Source: Cytidiella melzeri (Eukaryota; Basidiomycota; Agaricomycetes; Polyporales; Irpicaceae). Taken from it: 64,000 bases of DNA. The translations under genes and the position numbers were made by a program. Positions 25,605-38,596 of this stretch are shown one piece after another. A model generated the notes under the pieces. It saw only the letters and a list, made by a program, of their open reading frames with translations. It ran no database searches and was not told the DNA's origin. Every line of letters starts with the position of its first letter. The first letter of the stretch is position 1. The stretch is taken from positions 124,001 to 188,000 of the forward strand of contig JABYQR010000020.1 of the NCBI GenBank assembly GCA_022592445.1. The letters are read 5' to 3'.

Positions 25605-28600
25605 ATGTCAATGTATGACTTGGATCCTGCTGTGCAGCAGCATCTTCGTCTAGCATCGTTCGAGGTAATGGTCGAACGCGACAAGACTAGACAACAATAT
25701 TTATGCTGTTACTTAGGGCAAATTTGATGTCAAGGACTTCGTCGGACACGTATCTGAGAAACTGATCACAGACTCTAAAGCAAGTCCAGGACGTATGTGT
25801 GTCGCATCTTGTTCTGTGTACGATTGTCACTCAGTTCTCATAGCCTTTGATCCCAAGCCGTTCATTCGCAACTTAGAGGCAGCCGTTGACCGGCTGATAG
25901 CTGTGAGGAGAGATGTCCAGACTCGTACAGAGCAGATGGAGAAAAGTGTGAAGGTCTCAGAGAGGGAATATTCCAAGAAAATGGCTGAACTCAACAAGGG
26001 ATTCGAGGTATGGGCCTATCCTCCTTAACAGATTGCACTGCTTATATGTCGTGCAGGCGGTCGGTCATTCGTTTTTAGGGATGGAGACCAAGATGAATGA
26101 AGTCGGTCGTACTGCCATTCGGGTTGGAGAGGAACTTGAGTCGGTGCACCAGCAACGTCAACGAGCGCAGGCCGCGTACGATCTCATCGACTTCTACAAT
26201 CAATTCGCCCGTGACGATACGTCGCGTTTGGATGCAATGAAGAAGGAGGGTAAAGAAGGTAGGCGTCGATTAGCTATACTCCTACGAAGATTAGGAACCG
26301 TCGGCAAAGAAGTTGACCTGCCGAATGCTGAAAAGGTACGGGCACAAAGTCGATTGTTACGGCCAATGTATGCTAAAAGGGGCCTCAGACGCTCGAGAAC
26401 ATTGATAGATACTGCGAGAAGTTTGAGAAGGATATGTTACACTTATTCGATCGAGCCTACCGGCGTGGCGACCCAAAGATGATGCACGTATGTGAACTTC
26501 TGCCTTGAACCCCGCTTACTGTCTGACACCGACCACAGCACTGTGCGCAAACATTGCTCGACTTTAACGGCGGCGCATCATGTGTGCAAGTCTATGTGAA
26601 TCAGCATGACTTCTTCATCAATCGAGTCAGAGAAAGCGACAATAGTAACAACGACGCTCTGTATGTGCCACACACTCTCCAGATAACTTTGTTAACTAAC
26701 GCTACTCTAGTTGGGAGCAGCTGCCAGACCCTGACTCCAGTGTACCTGCGGCCGAAGCCGGGTTGTCCGACTTATTCCAAGAAATTCGTACGACTGTCGG
26801 TCAAGAAGTACAAATCGTGCAAGCCGTCTTTCCTAATCCACCATATGTTATGCAAGTTTTTCTACAGCGCGTATTCGCTCAGTCGGTATGTGCGCCTGTA
26901 TTCATGCTCTGTGCTAGTGCTTGACGTACTACAATATCAGATACAACAACAACTAGAGATACTGGTTAGTCGCGGCGCTGCACTCTCCGATCTGGCTTTT
27001 CTCCGTATGCTGCAAATGGTTCACCATCAGACCGCAGCGCTTGTGGAAGACTTGAAGGGCTATGAATTACCGTCCATCATACCGCGCTCGCCCGTTGACA
27101 GCACGGACTTTGGTCGCGCTCTCAACACGGCCACCGCCAATACAGCTGCAGCTGCAACTGCAGCTACTGTCAGCACTATGCTGGAGACGGCTATGGAGGA
27201 GCTATTTGTTCCATATACCGAGGGCCTACGATACCTCGAACGTGAGAGCAAAAGTCTAAGCGAGCTTTATACAAGCTTTTTGACGAACTTTACACGCTAC
27301 CATGTGAGATCGTTACCAAACCCTTCAGTCGCAAGCTTACCTTTCCCCAGGAACGGTCACATAAAGGAGGAAAATCGTCTCTTTTTGACCGCATGGTCAA
27401 TCAGCTCAATGCCGCTGCAACCACGACCACACCCTCTGGATCATCCTCCACTTCTGCGCAAGCTGCTGCGGCAATTTTGAGGTACGGTGGTCTGGGTGGA
27501 GGTGTAGAAAAGACCAAAGAGGAAGAGCCTGTCAACGAGGAGGACGGTCAGCTACATATAGCTATTGCTGAGACGATGCTGAAATGGCATGCCGAGGCTG
27601 TTGGGCGGTGTGTTGAACTAAGCGCGCCGAATGATGTGTATGTTTATCCTCGAGGTTAGCTCCAGACTCCACTGACGACTACATAGCCCGAAGCATATTT
27701 TTGCTCTCCTGCGCGTGTTAGCAGCTGCGATTGGAAGCGCCTATATTGAAACCGCCGTTGAAACGTACGTCGTTTGAGAGTCCAGTTCTCAACGGAGCTT
27801 GATATATCTTCTCTTTACCACAGCGCTATGGTCAAAGTGGAAGCCGCTGATCCCAAGATGGAGCCCAACCTACAGCTACTCGGAGTCCTCCGAAGCGTCG
27901 ACCTCATCTGCTATCTGTGGCAGCAATACGTCAATATGGCTTTGCTTCCCCTGGCTAGTGCGTCCGTGACAGTCCGAAGAGAAATGGTGGTTTTCAACAA
28001 TCAGTCCGTTAGTCGGATAGAAGGCGGCGCAAACCATGTTATGCAAAAGTTGACTGATAGTCAGTATTCGTCCGCACCTTAGCTACGATTCTGAATCTTA
28101 CCTTGCGGTTTGCAGCTATTCTCGCCTGGCTAACGGTACAATTGGCGAAGCAGAAACGAAACGACTTCAAACCTCGTAACGATGACCTCTCGTTTGCCCG
28201 TGATAACACTGAGCCATGTGTGTCCTGCTGCGAGGCTCTGGAAAAGGTACGCAATGCGGCAAAGGAGAACCTCAGTGGCAAGAACCTCGAAGTCTTTTTG
28301 ACTGAGGTCGGCGTCGCATTCCATGGGTGAGATTCTATTCATGTGGACGTGTCAAACCCACTAACCACTTTCGTTCTCGTTCGCCAGCTTGCTGCTTGAG
28401 CACCTCAAGAAGTTTCCTGTCAGTGCGACTGGGGGGCTGATGCTTGCCAAGTAGGTCACGTCAGAGACTCCTGCTATAAGCCCGACCTCATGTGTGTATC
28501 TGTAGGGATCTCAAGAGCTACCAAGACACTATCAGCACATTCTCGATACCTTCATTACATGAACGCTTCGAGTTCCTTCGCCAACTCGGCAACGTGTTTC

Positions 28601-28914
28601 TCATAGGACCTGACATCCTCAAGTCTTACATCACAGAAGGCTACCTTGGGCGAATTGACTCTTCTCTCCTCAAGCCATATTTGGCGCAACGCAGCGATTG
28701 GGGTCAAGCGGAAAAAGGCTTCAACGATAGCCTCGGTATGGAAGACGGCACAGGCGACGGCAAGGGCATGCGAGACCGTTTCGGTATGGGCAGACTGAGT
28801 ATGATCATGAAGGACCTGGAGCCTCTGCGAGATCACATACCGACCATGCCAACAATTCCTGCCGGGATGAGCATGCCAAGTATTACCATGTCTAGATTTC
28901 CTGGTTACCCATAA
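25605..28914 (+). CDS. SEC10: Exocyst complex subunit Sec10
   Basis: Subunit of the octameric exocyst that tethers secretory vesicles to the plasma membrane at sites of polar growth. I start at MSMYDLDPAVQQHLRLASFEGKFDVKDFVGHVSEKLI; an in-frame TAA lies upstream at 25563 and this is the first ATG after it. Next come the coiled coil (FIRNLEAAVDRLIAVRRDVQTRTEQMEKSVKVSE), RVGEELESVHQQRQRAQAAYDLIDFYNQF, FNGGASCVQVYVNQHDFFI, and C-terminal blocks AMVKVEAADPKMEPNLQLLGVLRSVDLICYLWQQYV, CCEALEKVRNAAKENLSGKNLEVFLTEVGVAFHGLLLEHLKKF and LARRDL-like KDLKSYQDTISTFSIPSLHERFEFLRQLGNVFLI. It contains an Ala/Thr-rich low-complexity insert at about 27120-27180. Roughly 870 residues in twelve or more exons, normal for the family. 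Confidence 0.95.
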
Positions 28915-28996
28915 TGCGCTGTTGCTCACTGGTCCATGCTATACTGTACATAATTGATAAGATGATGTTGTACGATACTTGCAGGACGAAATGCTT

Positions 28997-30246
28997 TCAT
29001 TCTCCTTTGAAAACAGGAGGCCGCTTCTCTTTAAAAGCCTCCAGTGCTTCGAGCCGGTCAGTACTCTTCAATAATGTTTCGTATGATGCACGTTCAAAGT
29101 CAAGACCTGAGAGAGTAGTTAGATTGTGGCACGACGTACCAAAATAGCTGACAGCTTACCAGATTCCAAAGCAAGCTCAGGTGCGCGCGATATAGCCTGC
29201 TTGGCTGCTCGAAGTGCAAGAGGGGCTATCATATAAAACGAGACTGAGCAAGGTATCTGAATAGGAATTTTGCAGTACTGACCATTTGCTGATATTTCTT
29301 CGGCTAGCGTCAATGAGCGATCGACAGCCGACTCGCTCTCGTCTGACACATAGTCCACCACGCCTTTCAAGACACATTAGTATCTGAATATTGACATGCA
29401 AAAAGACTGGCGACTTACCATAGTCGAGTGCTTGGTTCGCGGTCAAAGCTCTGCCAGTGAATATCAAATTCTTAGCCTTCGATAACCCCAGTAACCGGGT
29501 AAGCCTCTGGGTACCACCTGCACCAGGAATTATTCCCAGCTTCGTTTCAGGGAGACCAATTTTAGTCACAGAGTGCCCTTCAGAGTGCGTCAAATATTGC
29601 ATAGGATATGAGTACAACTGTGGAAAGTCCCTCGCACCTGCAATGCGCAAATCACATGCGAGAGCCAGCTCCAAGCCACCGCCAAGTGCTGGACCGTCTA
29701 TGGCAGCAATGGTAGGCATAGGAAGGTTCTCGAGCTTGCCCAGCGCAGACCTGAGGTTCAACAAGAACTTGTCCACCTGCGACTGGTTCATTGTCCTCCG
29801 TTCGGCCAAATCGGCCCCAGCGCAGAACGAGCCTTGCGTCGTGGAACGCACGATGAGAACGCGTACACTAGCTTTTACATTGGCCGATCAGGGAAGTTGT
29901 GGCTGGTTGATACACGGCGAACTCACGCACCTCTTGTCAAAATGGACCTCCTCCAAACACTCTCGGAATTCCTGCGTCGAGGACACGTCAGTCTTCTGAG
30001 TACCCCGAGATGTGCTGAATCGGACTGTACCTTCAAAAGCCTCTGTGAGATTGCGTTCTTGGCTTTTGGCCTGTTCAGTGATAGGTAGGCAATACCGGAA
30101 CGAGCCTGCTCAAGAAAGACCTCCGCTTGCTCCCCTGAGCGTGTTTGGATGTACCGACGCGTTGGTAGACATTGCCTCGCACGAATGACGCGTGAAATAG
30201 GAACTTTATGGGGCGTACATGTACGACGCAAGGCTGCGGTCAACAT
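28997..30246 (-). CDS. Mitochondrial enoyl-CoA hydratase/isomerase (AUH-like)
   Basis: Crotonase-fold enzyme, probably methylglutaconyl-CoA hydratase of leucine breakdown. The chosen start (30246) gives MLTAALRRTCTPHKVPISRVIRARQCLPTRRYIQTRS, a basic, acid-poor mitochondrial presequence; an ATG 42 bp upstream is in frame but less convincing. The crotonase core follows: IAYLSLNRPKAKNAIS, FCAGADLAERRTM, the signature PTIAAIDGPALGGGLELALACDLRIAG (oxyanion hole), then ETKLGIIPGAGGTQRLTRLLGLSKAKNLIFTGRALTANQALDYG with the family's catalytic Glu region. It ends ASYETLLKSTDRLEALEAFKEKRPPVFKGE. About 300 residues. AUH is favoured over other crotonases by GADLAER and EKRPPxFKG; substrate is inferred. 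Convergent with SEC10, 82 bp between stops. Confidence 0.85.
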
Positions 30247-30914
30247 GTCCTGTGTGCGAGTTCTTTGGCAAAGCGCAGCGAGAGCCACGAAAAACGTTCA
30301 AGAGGACACTACCTCTGAAATGCGGGATTTGGCACTCAATGGAGACGCCAGCAGTCAGTGTCCCTATAAGGAAGGTCACTAGGAACCGGTGCACGCTGAA
30401 GCGGTCATGCAAAGGTCAAACACTTTCCGTAAAAACCTGTGTGTTTCATCAAATGACACAGCCATGACATAGCGCGGTGATGAAGCAACACCCCCTGCGT
30501 ATCATGAACATCAAGCAAGCAGAGAGCACAGATAAAAGACTGAGGGTTCCGGTTCGATATCATTGTCACTGTTATGCTGTATAGCCATTACATGTGTTGC
30601 TCCCAAATACGTGCATAAATAGGTATGGTGAAGGAAAAAAAAGTACAACAACACATGAATGACCCTACAAGACCTAGAGTAGAAACGAAGAGAAAAACAG
30701 GTGGGGATGGTGACGCGCAAAAAGTCGCAATCGTCTGTAGCAGCCGTCGTGGTCTAAGACATGTATCACGAGTTCGTCGAAGGGTATAAGGTGCTAGGAT
30801 GCACAGATATGGCGAAGTGGAAGTGGAGGTAGAAGTTGGACTGAGGAATGATCTCGATGCGGCTCCCCAACATCTGAGACCGATAAATAAGTTTCGCATT
30901 GTTGTGAGACACGT
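30247..30914. other. Intergenic, no gene seen
   Basis: AUH 5' flank and the 3' UTR side of the Ser-rich membrane protein gene. Overlapping minus-strand frames of 69-103 codons at 30.5-30.9 kb lack any domain. Confidence 0.4.
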
Positions 30915-32108
30915 TTAGGTGGCATAAGCCGTATCGTGTGAGTCGCTAGCCGTGTGGCGTGGTGGAGGCGAAACACGGGGAGCTGCCAGAGGCCTGCCTG
31001 AGTTTTCTGGGTGGGCGAAGGGGTGGTTGCCGGGCGCAGAAGCAGCGCCGTAGCCGCCTCCATCGCCGTGGTACAGATAAGGAGTACCATATGCGGCGGC
31101 AGCGTACGCCGTGCCAGGAGGATACTGCATACCATACTGCTGAGGATCAGCGTATGCCTGCTGAGTGGGCGGAGGAGCACCATAGTGCATGGAGCGGTCA
31201 GGATAAGCAGCCGTCGATGCCGGCTGAGTGGCTGAGGCAATGTTGTAGGAGCTTTCGTTTGCTCCTCCACTCTGGAAAGGCGGGTCCTGCTCCTGGTATT
31301 TCTCGAAGTAGACATCCTCCTCTTCATCACGGAGACGAGACTGCCGTCTCACAAGCTTGAAGACGACGTAGCCGACGATAGCGACACCCATGAGAGAGGC
31401 TATAGTAGCCACGGCAGCGATCGCACCCTTGTTCTTGCTGAAGCTGAAACAGTAGTAAATAATGACTCGAACCCACAGTGTGAGCGTATACTTTACCTAG
31501 ACCCAGCAGCAGCTGAAACAGCGGTTTCAGAAGGAGCACCAGATGATGAGGTTTCCGTTGTCAAATGACCAGTGTAAGAGTACTTGCTGTACGCAGAGGC
31601 AGCCGGTGTGACGACAACGACAGCAGTTGCGGAGGATGAAGAACGCGGCACTCTACCACCACGTTGATGCATGTCAGTGTAGCAGATCAATGTTATGTGT
31701 TAGAACTACGTACGAAGATGAAGACGACGCTGAGATCGAAGAGGAAGATACTGATGATGAAGCAGTCGACGATGAAGATTGAAAGGAAGAGCTTGACTGG
31801 TCGGTCGAGCTGCTGGTGGGGGGCGGCAAGTCGCTGGTAGACGTCTTGGTCGACTCTGCAGGTGGCGACGGAGACGTCGATGGAGCGGGACGCGACGAAG
31901 ACGGCAAAGACGACGACAGTGGCGAAGAGCTTTGAAAAGTAGGTGGAAGAATGGTAGGTGGTACTGAAGGTGTAGACGCAGGAGGTCCAGGGCTTGTTGT
32001 GAGGCTGCCGGAACCGCTACTGCTTTGGGCGTTGGCCATAAAAGAGTGTGATGATAGGACGACGAGAGTAAAGAGCGAAAAGCTGCGAACTGATGAGCAG
32101 AAACGCAT
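30915..32108 (-). CDS. Ser-rich single-pass membrane protein, possible cell-surface sensor
   Basis: Unknown family with a sensor-like layout. The start at 32108 gives MRFCSSVRSFSLFTLVVLSSHSFMANAQ, a signal peptide; the frame runs on upstream to 32213 but that would mask it. Then come about 170 Ser/Thr/Pro-dominated residues, a likely O-mannosylated ectodomain, crossing one intron (VPRSSSSATAVVVVTPAASAYS). After a second intron is one transmembrane helix, AIAAVATIASLMGVAIVGYVVF, followed by basic KLVRRQSRLR (stop-transfer). The cytosolic tail of about 145 residues is Tyr/Pro/Gly/Ala-rich (YGMQYPPGTAYAAAAYGTPYLYHG). The design resembles Mid2/Wsc stress sensors and other basidiomycete mucin-like proteins, but no Wsc Cys-rich domain is present. 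Confidence 0.75.
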
Positions 32109-32439
32109 GGCGGGCGAGTAGAGACTGGAAGAGCGTCGGAGACGACGAAGAGACACTTGTAGACGACGACGGCGGCGAGAAACAGTGGAGGGAAATCGGA
32201 GGGCGGCAGACATTTTGTTTTGGACTCAGATCCTGTCACAAGTGTCACCCTCCACGTGATAGCTAGAACCTTGATTTCCGTTGCTAGGCGTAGGTACAAT
32301 CAATGAGCTGGTCACAGGCACCGTCACGCAGCGGCCTGCCTCCTCCGCGTCGAGCAAGATAACCAGCGCAACTACTTATGATGAATTCATAATTGTGAAC
32401 AGCTCTAGCCAACAGGTATAGCAACATTGCGGAGAAGTT
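32109..32439. other. Intergenic, no gene seen
   Basis: About 330 bp, upstream of the Ser-rich membrane protein and downstream of the next minus-strand gene. Confidence 0.4.
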
Positions 32440-34396
32440 TCACAAAGAAGCCTGTGCTACGTTCTGGCTCTCTCTCCATACGTTTTTGAACCTGCTCTGC
32501 GCATATGACTTCGACTGCGCCACCAGCTCGTCGTTGCTGGTCAGCTCAATGCAAAGCTGCTGCAGTTCGCCGCTCTCAACCTTGGCAGCAACATCCTTCA
32601 TGCACAGCTCGCTGCCCCATCGCCGCACGAGAGTTTTGGTAAGAGGCTCCTTCACCTGAGAGTTCCGTGAACTGTCAGAATACTGTCGGCTGATCGACAG
32701 TAAGAACACGGACTTACAATTTGATCATAGGTTGGCCATTTCGAAGGTAGCTCTAATATCGACCAGTTCAATTTGCCAACATAGAACCATTCAATCTAGA
32801 CGCCACACAACGGTCGGTACTAAGAAATAATAGCATATTGATCACGTACCACCTTCGCGGGACGCTTACGGCGGAGAAAGGTATTGAAAGAGATGATAGG
32901 TTGCCGACCATCCTCCCAGACCGCGCGACAGACCTGGTCATTATCTTGTGGGAAGCCCCAGTTGATAAGGCACGTGTGGCTAGCCACTTCTAACACGATA
33001 GGATCGGCTAAGAATATGCAGTCGCCGTGCACCTTCAGGTGAAAGGATGTTACCCCTTTCAGCTCGTCCAGTCTAAGAGCTTCTGAGTAAGTCTATCAAA
33101 GCACCGAAGCAACCGGTAACAACTGACTGATCAATCTAGCGCAAAAGGGATGAGCATGTCATACAAAAGTGAAGCGGTCAGCCATCGCAACTCACGATTT
33201 CCTTCTGACATCCGACTTTTCCAAGCATCTTGCTTTGCTTCAATGGCCCACAGTTAATCGTCTTTTTCACGGGAAAGAGCTCCATGTGTATGGCCTCCCC
33301 ACGAGTCCGAGACTGCGTAGCCTCCGGCCTTTTGCCTCGTGCAGTGTCAGAAATCTGGGGCAGCCCACTCAGCTGTTCCTCGTCGGGCCCATAATAGGTC
33401 TGGTCGGTCTCGTAAGGATCGTCTTTGGTGTTTCCGTTCTGTTTTTGCCCATTATCGTTCGCTCGAGTGTTCGACGGCCCTTCTTCGTGGAATTGAGTGG
33501 CTAGTTTCTTCTTTGGGGTGTCGAAGTTGGGCATCGATGCGCTGATGCCCAAACCACTCAATCCAGAAATCTTAGAGTCGCCGTGCTTCGTCGCTGAAGA
33601 ACCTCCTTGAGCTTGTCCGAGGGACTGTGTTTTCTTCACCTTAGGAGTGCGTTGCACGGGGCTCATTTGCTCTGGTACATCCGATTGGTGCGCTGCCTCG
33701 GTGGGGGGCTGCTGGGAAGTTCGGCTTGAGGACGCTGAGGCCTGATGTGCGTCCGCAGGCTTCGGCACACGAGAGGTTGATTCCGCAGGCATGAAAGGGG
33801 TAGACGTGTCTTGAGGTTCCACGGGCATCGTCTGAGGCTGAGAATAGTACACTGAGCTTCCTGACGGCGAGTTGGCCATGACCGAAGACTGGGCGGGCGA
33901 CGAAACACGATCCTCATAGTCAGCATCCTACAAATACCAAGTAAGTATCCTGCCGCACCCTGTCGCCAAGGAGATCGTGTATAACCTTGTGGGAGTGTCT
34001 TAGTTGCCGACGATAACCATCTCTTTGCTCTCGCAGTGCCTCTGGCTCCGGTTCATCGTCACGATCGTGACTCTTGGACTTGCTGGCTGGAAATTGCGTT
34101 GCAGCCGCTGTTTGCGCATCTCTCAAACGTGCCATGTCCCGCCGTGAAGCAAGCAGCTGCTGCTGCACACTCGCGAGCTCGGCCTCCAGCTCACGAGTGT
34201 GGTTGCGCCGCTGTTGGTCAATCTGGACATACGAGACGACTCGAGCCCGAAGGCTATCGATCTACGAATATGAGTTCGTCAGCCAGCCGCAAATACGATT
34301 ATTGATCAATGAACGGTGCATTCGTACATCTACGATGAGTGCTTGCAGCACCGGGTCGACTGGTAGCGCGGTCGAGTCTGTTATCGGAGAGGTCAT
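32440..34396 (-). CDS. Orphan coiled-coil protein with conserved C-terminal domain
   Basis: I do not recognise this family. The start MTSPITDSTALPVDPVLQALIVD is followed, after an intron, by a coiled coil (IDSLRARVVSYVQIDQQRRNHTRELEAELASVQQQLLASRRDMARLRDAQ) and a charged helix (EPEALREQRDGYRRQLRHSHKVIHDLLGD). A long disordered Ser/Pro/Gln linker follows (MANSPSGSSVYYSQPQTMP... to KKLATQFHEEGPSN). The C-terminal 200 residues look folded: DCIFLADPIVLEVASHTCLINWGFPQDNDQVCRAVWEDGRQPIISFNTFLRRKR, WFYVGKLNWSILELPSKWPTYDQ, and LVRRWGSELCMKDVAAKVESGELQQLCIEL. The Trp- and Cys-rich C-terminal domain resembles uncharacterised agaricomycete proteins; no function can be given. About five to seven exons. 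Confidence 0.65.
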
Positions 34397-34927
34397 GTTT
34401 CAGTATACGGGGGAGGTGGGAACAAGCAACGAAGGGAGGGAATAGTTTGAGTGAGAGGCCATTCCGAGGTCGAGGTTCGTTCCTGCCTTGCTTTGCCAGC
34501 TCTGACAGAAGCGAAAAGGCACTGTTCGGGGTCACTGCGGCTATAACCAATCACGTCGTTCGTTCTAATGGCGAAGAGACTGTTGCTTGCAGCTCTAAGT
34601 AGGCGAGGGTATTTTTTATGAATGCGCATATTATGGTAGTTTGACACAGCTCGTCGAACGCGTCGCACAAAGTTAGCAGCTAGCAGGGAGTTTGCGTGCT
34701 CCCTAAGTTGGCGCGTATATGTACGTGAAGAAAGATCTCCGATTCATTTTTGGGTCCGCGGAGTCCTTCCTTGAATGAAGTTGCAAAGTCTCTCAGGCTC
34801 GCAGCTCCTTTGACTATCAGGTAAAGTGCCGGGCCTCTCTAGCCTTTCACTGGCAGTAAGACTCGGAGATTTGGGAACAACCTGCACAAATCTGAAAGCT
34901 GACTTTGTAAGCTAGATATAACACCGT
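34397..34927. other. Divergent intergenic region
   Basis: About 530 bp between outward-facing genes. Short frames only. Expected to hold the promoters of the coiled-coil gene and the amidohydrolase gene. Confidence 0.4.
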
Positions 34928-36255
34928 ATGGCAGCGAAGAGACTCCTCGTTGACATACATACCCACGTGTATCTGCCTCGCTATGCCTCATTCCTGAGGT
35001 CACGTACCGTAGTGCCGCGAATATTCTCGCGAACAAACGACGTTGGCCAGAACGAGGAGAGGCTTCTCATTCTCGACAACGAGCCAAGCGTCGGCAGACC
35101 GATCGGTGCACAAGTGGGTCGCTTCTACAACTCACTGCTGATATTGAAAATGACATGGTTGGTAGTACTGGGATAGAGATGAGAAGCTCAAATTCATGGA
35201 CAAACACGATATTGACATATCAATTGTCAGGTACAATTGATCTTGAGTTATGCATGATTTTCTGTGTGCTCAGTTTCTACCTCTATAGCTCAGCGAACCC
35301 ATGGCTGGACTTTCTTCCCGCCTCATCAGCACAACAACTCGCAGGCGAGTTGAATGAAGACCTCGAAACATACTGCGCAACCGGCCCCTCTCTTCAAGGC
35401 GATGCTACCAAACGTCTTTACGGCTTTGGGCTTCTGCCTCTGGTTCCAGAGGTCAGCGTGTCATCGCTGGTAGAGGCGGTGAAGCAGATATCCGCTCTTC
35501 CACACTTGAGAGGAATCATCATGGGAACAAAAGGCATAGGTAAAGGTCTTGACGACGACGCTCTTGAACCCGTATGGGCAGCTGTTGCGGACACTGGCCT
35601 GATCGTTTTCCTCCATCCGCATTATGGGGTTGACGGCAAGGCGTGGGGTGAGAAGGAGAACGGACACGTTCTTCCTCTCGCCCTTGGATTCCCCTTCGAA
35701 ACCACGATCGTATGTCCATAACCTTAGGACCGATAACTCTAACTCACTCTGTTCTCATAGGCCACAACACGTCTTATTCTCTCCGGAGTCTTAGATCGTC
35801 ACCCAAACCTACGCCTCCTGCTCGCTCACTCAGGCGGTGCACTTCCACAGCTCTCCTCCCGATTAGCATCCTGCATCGACCACGACCCGATAGTCGCTTC
35901 CCGGCTAGCACACGACGCCCGCTACTACCTCGGTAAACTGTACTTCGACGCCGTGGCTTATGGCTCTGAAGAACTTGGCTACGTGAGCGATGTCATAGGA
36001 CGTGCCTCGGCATATTCGACTCGCCCTTGCTCTGCGGGTGCGTCAAAGAACGTATCGGGCAACAAGAGGGCAATGGGCAGTTCGAGGATGCTGTTCGGCA
36101 CTGACCACCCGTTCTTCCCGCCGCTGTCTGAGACGGAGAAGTGGAAGAGCGTGGTGGAAAACTTGGAGGCTATCGACGGGGTCGATGGGTGGACAGAGAC
36201 CGAAAGGGACGGCGTGAGGGGCGGCAATGCTCTGAAGCTCTTCGGTCTTGTATAA
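34928..36255 (+). CDS. Amidohydrolase of ACMSD / isoorotate decarboxylase type
   Basis: A zinc-dependent decarboxylase of the amidohydrolase superfamily. Candidates are 2-amino-3-carboxymuconate-6-semialdehyde decarboxylase (kynurenine pathway) and the closely related fungal isoorotate (5-carboxyuracil) decarboxylase of thymidine salvage. Four exons joined by clean GT-AG introns. The HxH metal motif is in VDIHTHVYLPRY; other ligands and active-site blocks are VFLHPHYG, LLLAHSGGALPQL and LFGTDHPFFPP. Also seen: YWDRDEKLKFMDKHDIDISIVSSANPWLDFLP and GIIMGTKGIGKGLDDDALEPVWAAV. An insertion of about 45 residues (GYVSDVIGRASAYSTRPCSAG...) precedes the last motif. Length and the LxLANPWxDFL/GTxGxGKGLDD blocks favour the fungal isoorotate decarboxylase branch; the neighbouring quinolinate phosphoribosyltransferase favours ACMSD. 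Sequence alone does not settle it. Confidence 0.85.
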
Positions 36256-36342
36256 TCACGAAGGGATATGTTCTAGGTGGACTTATTGCTACACCATCTT
36301 GTTTTACATTTGTAGTGTGTTATATCTACCGTTGTTACCCAA

Positions 36343-37517
<1,175 letters not shown>

Positions 37518-37896
37518 GGCGGGCAGGTTCAAAGAAGCGTGCTGGGATGGTTCACGGAACTCGACTCGCCGCGATCTCAAGCAGTGCTGACCACTAGTAT
37601 ACAGAACCACTAACGTAGCGTAAACTGCATCTGATCGCACAAGAAAGACACAAAAACGAGATCAAGAGAACCTAGATACACCAGAGATAAAAAGGACAAA
37701 AAGTCCCAAGTCCCAGAATAAGGTATTTTCACATAGAGACAGGCAGGTTGTAAAGACTGAAGAAGGTACAGAGAAGGTCCATAGATATAAGAGGAGATGT
37801 GGATGCTATAATCCGATGTTCTTGAATAAGACAACCGCTAGAGAGAAGAGGTGCGGAGGATGCTAAGAATTGACTCGTATAGAACCCCTCAACCCA
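37518..37896. other. Intergenic, BNA6 upstream region
   Basis: About 380 bp, rich in A/G on the + strand near 37640-37800. No gene seen. Confidence 0.4.
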
Positions 37897-38596
37897 TTAG
37901 GCAAGAACGGCACCGACGAGGGCGACAATGCCGAAGAACATGGCCTGAACACCCATGGTAGCAGCACCGTTCGTGGGGCTGGGACTGGTAGAGACGTCAG
38001 AGGTTTGAGAACCGCTGCCGCTGCTGTCCGAAGGGGTAGCCGAGTCGGTGCTGTGATCGAGATGTCAGCACAATCTAAAGTATTGACCGACTCGGAATAC
38101 ATACGGTGAACCAGAGACACTCAGTACTGTGCGGCTAGCCGTGCTGCTGACGCTGCTGCCACTGCCGCTTACGCTAGAGGAAGAGGAGGGGGCGTGGAAG
38201 GAAAAGTCCTGGGATTGAGCGAGAAGTTGGTCGAGTGCCTGTGCGTCGTGTGCCAAGTTGATCTGGTAACCAGACCCTGAGGGCCAGCCAGTGCTAGGAG
38301 GATTGACTTGAATCGTTCCGCTGCTGTCGCCGGCATCAACAAGAGCGGCCAAGACCTGCGAGTAGTTGGGGAACTCGTTCTATTGATCGGCATAAGCACT
38401 AGAAAACACATGAATAGTGTAGGGTACTGACGTTGTTAACCAGGACAATCGTGAAGTTGGAGGGGTCGGTAGAGACCCTGGTCCAGCTGACAGTGTTCTG
38501 GCCGCTGTTGGAGAACCCGGTAGCGTTGGTAGGCTGGGTCACCTGGAGGGCGAAGGCGGAAGTCGCGAGGGCGAGGACGGTAGCGAAGGCCAACAT
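37897..38596 (-). CDS. Kre9/Knh1-like GPI-anchored cell-wall protein
   Basis: A small Ser/Thr-rich secreted protein of the Kre9/Knh1 domain family, associated with beta-1,6-glucan and the cell wall. Three exons. MLAFATVLALATSAFAL is a signal peptide. The mature domain opens LQVTQPTNATGFSNSGQNTVSWTRVSTDPSNFTIVLVNN, and after an intron reads EFPNYSQVLAALVDAGDSSGTIQVNPPSTGWPSGSGYQINL, the usual Kre9/Knh1 layout. A Ser-rich spacer follows (HAPSSSSSVSGSGSSVSS; SDSSGSGSQTSDVSTSPSP), then NGAATMGVQAMFFGIVALVGAVLA, a hydrophobic GPI-signal tail ending at the stop. About 190 residues. A structural or carbohydrate-binding role is inferred. Confidence 0.85.

Noticed and set aside
27060..27259. Short frames around an Ala/Leu-rich repeat
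   Set aside because: Shadows of the Ala/Thr-rich low-complexity segment of SEC10.
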